A stretch of 64,000 nt of DNA from Manduca sexta. Its lineage: Eukaryota; Arthropoda; Insecta; Lepidoptera; Sphingidae. A model generated the notes under the pieces. The model was not told where the DNA came from. It did no database searches and worked only from the letters and a program-made list of their open reading frames with translations. This document shows positions 55,318 through 64,000 of the stretch, in pieces (the first letter of the stretch is position 1; every line of letters begins with the position of its first letter). Both the position numbers and the translations under genes were made by a program. The stretch covers positions 10,026,727 to 10,090,726 of the forward strand of contig NC_051123.1 of NCBI RefSeq assembly GCF_014839805.1, in the 5' to 3' direction.

Positions 55318-55482
55318 ACATGAGATATTAAGTCTAGTTATATCCAGTAGTTATACTGGTTACCATGTCCTTCTAATCGGAACACAACAGTGACTACACA
55401 CTGCTGCTTGGCGGCTGAAATAGACATTGCGGTGTAGTACCAGGCGGACTCTCACATAATATGAGAGACGTACCACCAGTAA
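55318..55482 (-). mobile_element. Family A, 5' half, abutting the PLE
   Basis: The copy runs on the minus strand from TTACTGGTGGTACGTCTCTC to TAATATCTCATG and then meets F. Part of GGTACCTACCC is changed to GTAGTACC. Confidence 0.78.
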
Positions 55483-55827
55483 ATAATATATTTTAGTATT
55501 CACAAAAGAAGCTACAATAACCAAAAGTTTTGTCAGCATTTATTAGCAAAACACGTAACGGGCCGCTTTTGCATATCTCTCGGATTAGGGCCGAGGACAT
55601 TCGTCTGTTCCTCTGAATTGAGATAAGGACATTTTCACATCCCGTCCTAGTGAGGACTTAAGATGTTTAATGCCTATACTGTGGTGCAAGCCTAATCATT
55701 TAAATGTTATCTTACAATTACTATAACTAGGAAGTAGGTCAATATAAACGTTATGCCCTGAGGTACCATAACTAGGATTTCTTGTGGCCTGTATAAAAAA
55801 AAATAATACGGCAGCCTTAGATAATTA

Positions 55828-55876
55828 TTTGACCATCAGGTGTAGAGGGGTCAATGTGCCGTGGTCGTAAAAAAGT
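55828..55876 (+). mobile_element. Family B, 3' fragment
   Basis: TTGACCATCAGGTGTAGAGGG, GTCAATGTGCCGTGGTCG and TAAAAAAGT are the last 45 bases of B. Confidence 0.65.
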
Positions 55877-56896
55877 AAACACAAAAGTAGACTTTTTAGC
55901 ATACGAAATAAAAATTACGTTTTACAAATAGACACGTTTACACTAACAAAATGGCTCATAAAAACGGCACACTATTTGCTATATTCACGTACCTGTACAT
56001 ATAATTACAAATTGGCTCGAAGAAGGAATAAAAAGATGCAGCACACATTCGTTAGAAAAGGATATATATACATCGACAGTTACGTAACTACGTTACAGCC
56101 GTACGCTCATTGGCTGTTAAGTCGGGCAATTACCTTACTTTCGTCTTGCCAGTATTGAGCTCGGACAACGTATCTATGTAATAAAAACATCTTAGCGAAA
56201 TTAGATAATTATTTCCATTTTCTTTCTTCTCTCTTCTTTTCTTTCTACAAAATTCTAATTTTACAGAACATTAAAGATGTTTAGAGACCTAAAATAACAA
56301 TACGTGTAGTCTTTCTTTGTGTCGTCGATGGGCGATAATCGGCTTGCGTTTCAGGACTCTTTCAGCTCGTGCTGTAAGCTATTGTAACATTTGCAATACT
56401 TGAACAAATAGATTTTAGATTACTTTCGTTGAAAACGGCTTTGTGGTTATTTGAACAGCATTTATCGGACAATTAATAGCAATATTAGAACATAATTATA
56501 ATTTTGTATTTAAAAGTGTGTCCTTTCCGCTAACATTTTTAACTCAGATGGAACTAACAGCTGTTTAATCAATATTTAAAAATAATATTACCAAGTCATA
56601 TACTTTATTAGGCATAGAATTTATAAGACAAGCTCTTCGTTTTACCACTAGAGTGAAACGTTCCTCAGTCTCAGAAATAATCTATCACCAACATCTTCAC
56701 TAAGTCGGGCGCATCTGCTCCAAGTATGGCCGATAAATCAAAACTTAACTCTGACTTCCTATCTGTGACAGATGTTTGCTCTGCAAACTTATGTTTACAT
56801 AATCGATAGACTTGCGAATGTTTTTGAAAGTGAGTTTCTAGTGGCAGCTTGGTTGTGCAAATAATACCTAGTACTGTAAATAAATTCTTGAATTAA
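55877..56896. other. Unassigned sequence
   Basis: A 60-codon ORF (55976-56158) has no recognisable motif. A pyrimidine-rich patch (TTTTCTTTCTTCTCTCTTC) is at 56218-56237. Confidence 0.45.
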
Positions 56897-57115
56897 TTTA
56901 TCGTTAGCTTTAACGGTGAAGGAAAACATCGTGAGGAAACCTGCACATCTGAGAAGTTCTCTATAGGAATTTCGAAGGTGTGTGAAGTCTACCAATCCGC
57001 ACTAGGCCAGCGTGGTGGACTAAGGCCTAATCCCCATCAGTAGTAGAGGAGGCCCGTGCTCAGCAGTGGGCAAGTATATATACAGGGCTGATATTATTAT
57101 TATTATTATTATTAT
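56897..57115 (+). mobile_element. SINE C, 5'-truncated, long (ATT)n
   Basis: It starts within ATCGTTAGCTTTAACGGTG and keeps the complete 3' region. The tail is eight or more ATT units (57089-57115), the longest in the window. Confidence 0.9.
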
Positions 57116-57171
57116 TACTGTAAATAGAAATTGGGAATTTTTAATTCAATTCACCTTGTTTATGATCCTAC

Positions 57172-57335
57172 CTATGTAAAAACTTTCCGGAATTAGTATT
57201 AAAGAGTAATAAAGTATAGTTTAAGGAAATATTTTTTAGAAATAGGTTTATTTAACTCTATCCATGTAAAAATCTTTTCGGGTTTAATATAAGAGAATAT
57301 TAAAGTATAGTACAAAGAAATATATTTTTAAATAG
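57172..57335. repeat. 90-bp direct repeat, two units
   Basis: ATGTAAAAACTTTCCGG with AATAAAGTATAGTTTAAGG (57172-57245) recurs as ATGTAAAAATCTTTTCGGG with TAAAGTATAGTACAAAG (57262-57335). Confidence 0.8.
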
Positions 57336-57350
57336 ATAAGTAGCATTATA

Positions 57351-57901
57351 TATATTTTCTATTAACGCTTTATAATACAGTGTAAATGAAATTACCCTTT
57401 GGGACGATACGTTAGTAACTCTGCTTTTTTTTCATTGTTATTTCTTTTACGTGTACTGGTTAGTGTTATTTTTTGGTAATTTCTTTATTTTCTTTGTAAT
57501 TCGTTTTTGTTTTGGTGTTGTACGAAGAAATGATTTTTATTAATTACATTTAATTTTTAGCGCTCAGACAGACGCGTCGAGGGCTTTGTTTTGTAATATA
57601 ATATGTACGAACCTAATATTATATTCTAGAGCAAGATATATAATAGAAGGGATAATATAGTCAACACATTAACCACATTAATTTTCTTTGCATGGCAAAT
57701 TGACCTCAATCCACCCGAAATAAAGTTTAAATTACACAGATCAATAATGGATAGACTAGCTAAGTTTAAACTCTGATGGACGCACGTCCAGTCGACAGTG
57801 TGAAGTCTAATCCGACGATAATTTAGTTAGTTCAAGACGGCGACAGCGCCTGACACCTGCAAACTTTGGACTAACTAGCACGAAACTAGTTTGGTTACAA
57901 C
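57351..57901. other. Unassigned sequence
   Basis: No repeat or coding region was found. It flanks the long-range inverted block, and the homology does not extend into it. Confidence 0.45.
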
Positions 57902-58094
57902 CATCGCTATATATGTACTATGTACTAGATCTGGCGTTCCGTACACTCATTGCATTCGACTCAACTGTACTGCAATCCGTACACCTGACTTTTGATATGG
58001 TTTCAGCATTGACAGCGTGTGGTTATGTACGGAGTGATGCTTATAATATTATAAGAACTCGAGTCTAAGTGTAAACTTGGACTTGAATAAAAAA
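57902..58094 (+). repeat. Inverted long-range block, copy 2
   Basis: The inverse of 35199-35382. On the plus strand it has GCGTTCCGTACACTCATTG, ACTGTACTGCAATCCGTAC and CATTGACAGCGTGTGG, and ends at AATAAAAAATGAATAAA. It carries an extra GTACTAT-type duplication near 57914-57926. Confidence 0.85.
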
Positions 58095-58581
58095 TGAATA
58101 AAAGCTGCAGTGCACGGATAATAATAAAACATGGCCCAACTGCGCACGTTGTGTAGCCCAACTCAAAACCAGATACATATATGTCCCTGCCCATCATAGT
58201 AACCCACTTCGATAAAAGGAATGACAAACAAAATAAAAGTTCAGAAGCTCTCCACAAGTTTCAAAACGGAAACCGTAAATACGCTAAACTTTCTATTTCA
58301 CAGCTTTGTTGTACCACAACACGAAACAACAGAACGTTGAGTGTTTAAGTAATGAAAAATATTTCCAGTTCGAAAATACTAGTTGGTTTAAATACGGATA
58401 ATAGTTGTTGCAACAATAATTATTACAGCAGGTAAGGTATTTCAACTGAATATGTCCCATTGTTTCTTTTAGAAATAAAATCTTGGACAAAAATAACTAA
58501 GACGCTATCAAATGGTGTGACAGAAACTGGACACAATGGCAACAAAGAATAAATATCAAGAAAATGACATTTTCTCTATCA
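58095..58581. other. Unassigned sequence
   Basis: ORFs of 65 and 84 codons on the minus strand (58003-58490) have hydrophobic patches but no recognisable family. Confidence 0.4.
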
Positions 58582-58755
58582 GAGAATAAGTTTAAATACA
58601 AAAAAATAACTCCCAGACGATGTCGCCATTGCCACAAATGTCGACAATGGTTGATTCAAATAAAGGAGAATGAGTTCAAATCCAAAAAAAATAGCACATA
58701 GACGACATCGCCGACATTTGTGGCAATGGCGGTCGGTTCAAATAAAGTACTAAAC
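58582..58755. repeat. 85-bp tandem pair with inverted core
   Basis: Unit 1 (about 58582-58663) and unit 2 (about 58665-58750) align directly in their flanks: GAGAAT-AGTT-AAAT-CAAAAAA and AGACGA on the left, GGTT-ATTCAAATAAAG-type sequence on the right. The centre is reversed: CGCCATTGCCACAAATGTCG (58624-58643) in unit 1 is CGACATTTGTGGCAATGGCG (58712-58731) in unit 2. The 20-bp inversion is exact. Confidence 0.85.
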
Positions 58756-58910
58756 TATTCTGTTGATCAGTTTACGGATGCTTTAACTAATTTGTTGAAC
58801 TATCGATTTGTTGCCGTGTGTCTCAAGCAATATTTAACAGAATCATCATTACATAAAATTGTTAAGCTATTCTCGAGATTAGTTTACAGATGCTCCGACA
58901 AAATGACCTA
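58752..58910. repeat. Second direct repeat, 112-bp spacing
   Basis: AAACTATTCTGTTGATCAG with TTTACGGATGCTTTAAC (58752) recurs as AAGCTATTCTCGAGATTAG with TTTACAGATGCTCCGAC (58864). Confidence 0.65.
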
Positions 58911-60250
58911 ATTGATTTTGTATTGCCTTATACGAAAAGACAGTTTATGTGACGCAATAAAAGCAGAGTATTTTAAGAGCCCTTACAATTATTCGAAAAA
59001 GTCTAAGTAACACTTCTGTTTTTGTTTTGTTGCGGTCGCAGCCACTTCGGGATTTGCGCGATGGTCCTCAGCTTTTAGTCCCTGGCTTTTGTATTTTTGC
59101 GAATCAACCCTCTGTTTCTGCCATTTAACAAAATTGAACCGTAACGCTTTGCACGCAGACGTTTTGATTGAGTGAATTATTTGTCAGTGATTTTAGTATC
59201 TTAATATAAGATAAATGGTAGTGAATTACCTGAATATAATTGCCGTTTTCATTCTGAAGGAAAATTTAATTAAATCCTTTTTGTAATGTTCATTATTTAT
59301 AAGGATTTTAGAATCAATTTTTTACACTTTATCTTTACATAAATCAGGAATTAAAGTAACCTTAATGGCTAAAACGGTTAAAAAGGGAAAAAATGTGTAA
59401 TAACACGGAAAAAGATAAAAAAACAGATAGAATTCCTGACACAGATGGTATTAAATGTGATATAAATTAACAATGCCGTAGAGAATAAACGGTTTGGACA
59501 AAGGTTTAAATTGTTTAGCGGACACATGCATCTGACTGCATTAAATTAGTTAAGTCGCAGTTGGATTGTTGTCAGAAGGTCCCTTGACAAAAGGCTTTGG
59601 TCACGATGATACTTCACTATTTAAATATAAGAGTACTTTGAGGGTATTAAACTTTAATTGTCCTTTTAATTATACTTATACAGAGTTGTTTTGACATTGC
59701 GTTACTGAATGAATCCAGATATGTATCTTTTTAAAAATACTAAGTTAATTGAACTGTAGATGTAAAATAAAAAATTATAAGTTTGGAACAAAACAAATAT
59801 TTATAAAAAGTAATTTTAATATTACACGCCCTGCTGCCCCTACTTCTACTTTAAGAGAATACTTATAGTTAAAAATATACTCATGCACACACAAAATTTT
59901 CACAAAAATACAAAATGATGAAACAACCTAAAACTAAAATGGGAGTTTTTGGTACAATGTTAACAAAGGTAAAGGCGACTATATCGTTTTGTTATTATGT
60001 TATTAAAAGCTTTCATCCTCATATCAACAACCAATATTCAAAATAGAACAGATTGGAGCAATATGGCTGACAATTTGTCTATTTCTCGCTGAACATAGAT
60101 AGATACGAAGTCGTTAATCATAGAGATGCTAGAATATTAGAAACTAGGAGCAATGTGGGCGAATCTAGTGGGCGTGCATATCTCCGCGTCAAGAAATCTA
60201 ATGCAAATAACTTTTTATGAAATCATATTTAATGTTTTTGTTTTAGATTT
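58911..60250. other. Unassigned; repeat T remnant at 59920-60020
   Basis: GTTTTTGGTACAATGTTAAC and AAAGGTAAAGGCGACTATATCG at 59944-59985 parallel repeat T. The rest shows no ORF of 60 codons and no repeat. Confidence 0.45.
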
Positions 60251-60315
60251 TTAACCGACTTCAAAAACAAAGGAGGAGGTTATCAATTCGACGTGAATTT
60301 TTTTTTTTTTTGTAT
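60251..60315 (+). repeat. Repeat K fragment
   Basis: AACCGACTTCAAAAACAAAGG with AGGAGGTTATCAATTCGACG, then a T-run, matches 38185-38245 and is the better preserved of the two. Confidence 0.6.
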
Positions 60316-60408
60316 AGACCAATATTTCTTAATTATCACAAAAAGATTTGTAGTAAATGGGATATGTAATAAAAGTAAGACATTATAAATATGCAATCAG
60401 ATTAATCT

Positions 60409-60670
60409 GCTAGTAGTAGGATATATTTTATATCCGCCCGGAGAATGCCCACCGTGCACAAAATGTTAAAACCCGCCATAGTGGCTCACGTAAGTGTATG
60501 GCGTCCCGGTATCGGCCTGTGCATATCCGGTGCAAATAGGCCGGCATAATTGTGTCGACTGTCGAGGGGTAATCATCTCTCGTCATCCGAAATTCTATTG
60601 GACCCCACTTCATTTACCATCAGGTGTAGTAGAGTCGCTTTGCTGTGTCCATATAAAAGAAAAAAAAAAA
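60409..60670 (+). mobile_element. Family B, full length with poly(A)
   Basis: Starts TAGTAGTAGGATATATTTTAT. TGTATGGCGTCCCGGTATCGG replaces the more usual TGTGTCGCGTTCC form. It ends ACCATCAGGTGTAG and CATATAAAAG, then an A-run (60658-60670). Confidence 0.9.
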
Positions 60671-61530
60671 TAATTGAATGACAAAGCTATGACGGGTTGA
60701 AAATGACAAACATTATGAACAAAACACGTAGTAACAACTATGTAGATCATTCGTCACATCACAAGACTGAAGAGGACAAAACCCTTCGAGTTAGTTTAGT
60801 GAACATTTAGTGCAACATAGTGCAGTGAGTGCTATTTAAAAAGGACACGCGAACAATGTGTCTTCCCCTTTATAGAGACAATAAGAAAAGTGTTATTGGA
60901 CATATTAGTCATAGTCTCATTAGAAGTTTAGGTTAAATTTAAATAACTCATTAGTATTAGGCTAGATTGTTGTTAAAATGATGTACTACATATAGTCGGT
61001 ACTTTATAGAACAAAAAAAAATCGTCACATTAACGTTCATAAATGAAAATTAAACATGCGTATAAGACAATTATGTAATGAATGTCAATAAGACTTTGTT
61101 AAAACTATCATGTACGAATTGACTATATAATGGACGCTACAAAACCAGAATTATGAATTGTGAAAAATTACCTTCTTGTAAAGTGAATTTTATGACATTT
61201 TTGTTTCTTTTATATTGTTCAGTAACGGCAGCAGATAGCATTTATTATCAGTATTTTTTAATTAAAAACTAGTGATGTATAACAGTTACCTATTTTAAAA
61301 CTAGGGAGCAATATACTATTATAAATGTTTTAATTATTGTTTTCTTTCATCTTATCGGTTAAATGTAGCTTCAGCGCAACACACATGAGAATTAACATGC
61401 AACGTCTGAAAATTAGAATACAATGGGACTGACATGCCACCTTTGGATAAAAGCCCCTAGCATAAAGTAAGCTGTATGTCAAAGATGAGCTGAGCTCATG
61501 CTTGCTTGCCTTGCTTGTATCAACATTTGT
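60671..61530. other. Unassigned; 5'-UTR-like patch near 60790
   Basis: TTAGTGCAACATAGTGCAGTGAGTGC precedes an ATG at 60856 with 24 further codons to TAA. It resembles an insect leader sequence, but no splice donor or domain supports it. Confidence 0.3.
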
Positions 61531-61838
61531 ATTTTTTTTTATTGCTTTGAATGACGAGACGAGCTTGTCGTTCACCTGATGGTAAACGATACGCCCATAA
61601 ACAGCAGAAACACCATCCAGCACCATGAATTACAAAGTATTGTTTGGTATTCCACCGTGCTCGACATCATTAGACATGATATGTTTAGTCTTATTAAGTC
61701 CAGTAGTTATACTGGCTGTTATGTCCTTCAAACTGGAACACAACACTGACTACACAGTGCTGCTTGGTGGCAGATATAGACATGGCAGTGGTACCTACCC
61801 AGGCGGACACTCACATATGAGTGACCTACCACCGGTAA
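61531..61838 (-). mobile_element. Family A, full length
   Basis: A T-run (poly(A)) is at 61531-61540. All blocks are present. The 5' end reads TTACCGGTGGTAGGTCACTC on the minus strand. ORFs at 61330-61849 are shadows. Confidence 0.9.
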
Positions 61839-62214
61839 AACTAAAATAAAGTTGTATAATTTTTTATATCACAAAACACTTCTGAATATAACTTCTTTGC
61901 TTACATAAATCATACCAGACGTTCGTCTCGTCATGTAACACGATATATTTTATCTTCTTGGAGTTGTGTAAATCCATATGTATTTTGGGCTCAGCATAAG
62001 CGTAAGCACATGTATACGTTGTGGAAACGGCCACGTGTCTAGTTTCTAGGAAATATCTCTTTGTATGTTTTATCCCACTTAGATCTGTAGGTAGGATCAT
62101 TGACTGTGAAGGCAATATAGTCCTAATTTAATGTTGGCAGTTTTTGCACAAAATTATGAATCTTATTCTGTAATAGTAGGTACTATTTTCCAAAATCCTA
62201 TCATGTTATCTATA

Positions 62215-62505
62215 CTTTTATATAAAGTAGAAGTGTTTGTTTCCTTGAACATGCTAATCTCAGGAATTTCTGATTCAAATTGAAAAAATATCTTTTTGTT
62301 GGATAGCTCATTTATCGAGGAAAGCTATAGGCTATATAACATCACGCCACAACCAATAGGAGCTGAACATCAATGAAAAATGTTGCAAAAACGGGGAAAA
62401 TTTATTCCTTTTAAGAGCTTCCGTTGCGTGCACTGCGTGAAACGGCTTACTTACGCAAAAATCAAGTATGACAGAATTGTTCTGCTTAAAAAATTCTAAA
62501 AAATA
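62215..62505 (+). mobile_element. Lepidopteran interspersed repeat (long G-type head)
   Basis: CTTGAACATGCTAATCTCAGG, GGAAAGCTATAGGCTATATAAC, ATCACGCCACAACCAATAGG, TTGCAAAAACGGGGAAAATT and GAGCTTCCGTTGCGTGCAC are in order, ending GACAGAATTGTTCTGCTTAA. I recognise this from many Lepidoptera; its class is uncertain. Confidence 0.75.
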
Positions 62506-62507
62506 TA

Positions 62508-62700
62508 TTATAACAAAGTCCCCCGCTGTATTTGTCTGTCTGTTTGAACGTGCTAACTCAAAAACTTCCGAACGGTTTTCGATGACATTTGATATACAGA
62601 TAGTTTGAGACCCTTAGTATATAAGCAATTTATAGGAATAAGAAATATTTTTCCCGGAGAAACTACTTCACTCGGACGAAACCGGAGTAAGAGCAAGTTT
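62508..62700 (+). mobile_element. Repeat G copy
   Basis: AACAAAGTCCCCCGCTGTATTTG, CTGTTTGAACGTGCTAACTC, AGTTTGAGACCCTTAG and CGAAACCGGAGTAAGAGCAAG are in order. It directly follows the preceding repeat. Confidence 0.75.
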
Positions 62701-63063
62701 ACTATAAATATGTGTAATGGGCCATCTTTGTGTCCATTTCATCTGAATAAGCAATTTATACGTATACTTATATAAAATATCTAAATATCTTCGCAAACCT
62801 TTAATGTGTATTAGGATAGTAAAAAATAGAATACAATTCAACGAAGAGACGAACAATTACCTCGCCTGAGGGTAGGCGTCTAACCATAATTAATTTGTAG
62901 GGTGTTCAAGTTGTGTGAATTATGTGCTCACAAAAACCGCATTGATTTGAAACTTAATACTGCTTCTTTTGTAAAGTAGTTAATTAATGTGGATACGTAT
63001 GTGATAAATATAGTTCAATTGTATTTTTTTATTAGTTATACATATAAATATAGCGGCAACAAA

Positions 63064-63358
63064 CGGGTTGGGTGTGAATTAGACTGTATGTCCGTGTACT
63101 GTATGTCCGAAGGTTCAAAACACATTTTTCTAGTTATTTGTGTATTCTTTGTGAATTATCGCTTTCGTCAACGATGAAGAAAAACATAGTGAGGAAACCT
63201 GCATAACTGAGAAATTTTGTATAAGAATTTTGAGGGTATATGAAGTCTACCAATTTGCACTGGGCCAGCGTGGTGGACTAAGGCCCAATCCCTGTCAGTA
63301 GTAGAGGAGGCCCATGCCCAGCAGTGGGACAGTACATAATACCGGGCTAATATTATTA
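63064..63358 (+). mobile_element. SINE C, near full length
   Basis: The head is worn (GGGTTGGGTGTGAATTAGAC, GAAGGTTCAAAACAC), with a GTATGTCCGTGTACTGTATGTCCG duplication. The body and (ATT)-type tail are complete. Confidence 0.82.
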
Positions 63359-64000
63359 TATTATACATATCACACACTCGATCAAGTAAATCGTCTCCGA
63401 ATATGTTGTAAACTAACAAAACGATGTAAACAGAGTTTCACCAAACACCCAACACATTACAACTTATCAAATATTACAACATAAACTGTTCGTACCGAAG
63501 TCCCAACCAAAAGCCAAATATTCGATAGTTTTGGCCAAACATTGGCCCAGATGGCCGCTCCTAATGCAATTTGAAATGCTTCCGGCTTGTACTTGCATAA
63601 ACTCTATTACAACTTCCGGGGCGTTTGGGTCAAGTTTTAACACGCTTGCAGATAAGCGAAGGGTAAATTGTTTTAGGGCAAAGAATATAAATGTTTAAGA
63701 GCATTTTGTTCTTTAATATGTTTCTTAATTTTAGCAATAAGAAATTAACTAGATATGACAATAGTCTCACTCTACCATTATTCTGCCTGATAAGCAGTGC
63801 TTCAGTGCATTAGTTGCCTTTCTGCTTATGTCTACGGGAATATACACTACCTTACACAGTGTCATTTATATTGCATTACTAAATAAAACCACATACTTTA
63901 AAAATAACACTATAATAAGTTACCCCACCCATAGATGTAAAATAAAAATGTGTGAGTTTCGAATAAAATTAATATCAATAAAATGTAACTTAAACATTAA
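63359..64000. other. Unassigned sequence to the window end
   Basis: 63500-63660 is somewhat less AT-rich (GGCCAAACATTGGCCCAGATGG). No ORF, RNA or repeat is recognised. Confidence 0.4.

Noticed and set aside
57089..57115. (ATT)n as an independent microsatellite
   Set aside because: It is the tail of SINE C. The same holds for the ATT runs near 15646 and 40019.
60790..60930. 5'-UTR-like sequence and ATG at 60856
   Set aside because: The frame closes after 25 codons and no splice donor consensus was seen. The GTGCAGTGAGTGC wording alone is not enough.
1..64000. CRISPR array, bacterial operon or phage
   Set aside because: Direct repeats here are tandem or dispersed without spacer regularity, ORFs are short and unordered, and SINE, LINE and PLE remnants show that the DNA is eukaryotic.

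Overview
This window is eukaryotic, strongly AT-rich, and almost certainly from a moth or butterfly (Lepidoptera). The evidence is its repeat content: a tRNA-headed SINE with an (ATT)n tail, elements whose 3' ends carry TTACCATCAGG followed by poly(A), RTE-type LINE tails ending in (ATG)n, a Penelope-like element, and hAT-type and TA-flanked MITEs. I recognise several of these from memory as ubiquitous lepidopteran repeats; no database was searched. No intact host protein-coding gene can be supported. The longest ORF (134 codons) crosses a SINE, and nearly all other ORFs are chance or repeat shadows. The window reads as intergenic or intronic DNA.

Letters used below are local family names. 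A: about 300 bp, poly(A)-tailed, 10 copies. B: about 240 bp, poly(A)-tailed, 9 main copies plus fragments. C: about 320 bp tRNA-headed SINE with (ATT)n tail. E: second tRNA-headed SINE. F: Penelope-like terminal sequence. G, H, I, J: short CTAGCTTTTGCTCGCGG-type or related interspersed repeats. L and M: palindromic MITEs. Q and V: hAT-type MITEs. N, R, S, T, D, K: repeats recognised only because they recur here.

Layout. 1-9 kb: A, B, C and E copies, a 40-bp tandem array (2450-2616), and MITE M nested in repeat N (8385-8741). 9-20 kb: foldback MITE L, hAT MITE V, and a LINE 3' end (15140-15336) with SINE C inserted beside it. 20-32 kb: hAT MITEs Q with exact 8-bp target duplications, PLE foldbacks, a decayed tRNA-Trp gene abutting a truncated B, a possible first exon (28970-29032), and a B copy with a twin-priming inversion (31820-32070). 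32-45 kb: RTE and other LINE C-termini, a V element split by an RTE insertion, and a 447-bp MITE (38490-38936). 45-64 kb: another RTE C-terminus, a LINE with an (AAAT)n tail, a Penelope-like C-terminus joined to its F-type 3' end (54809-55317), and more A/B/C copies. One 190-bp block of unknown nature occurs twice, inverted, 22.5 kb apart (35199-35382 and 57902-58094).

The elements probably worked as parasite systems. LINE remnants with reverse-transcriptase C-termini (42441-43010 and 15140-15336) share the 3' motif of the non-coding A and B families, so A and B may have used that LINE machinery. The Q, V and L MITEs would have depended on transposases encoded elsewhere. Gaps shorter than about 500 bases not listed below are AT-rich and show nothing I recognise.
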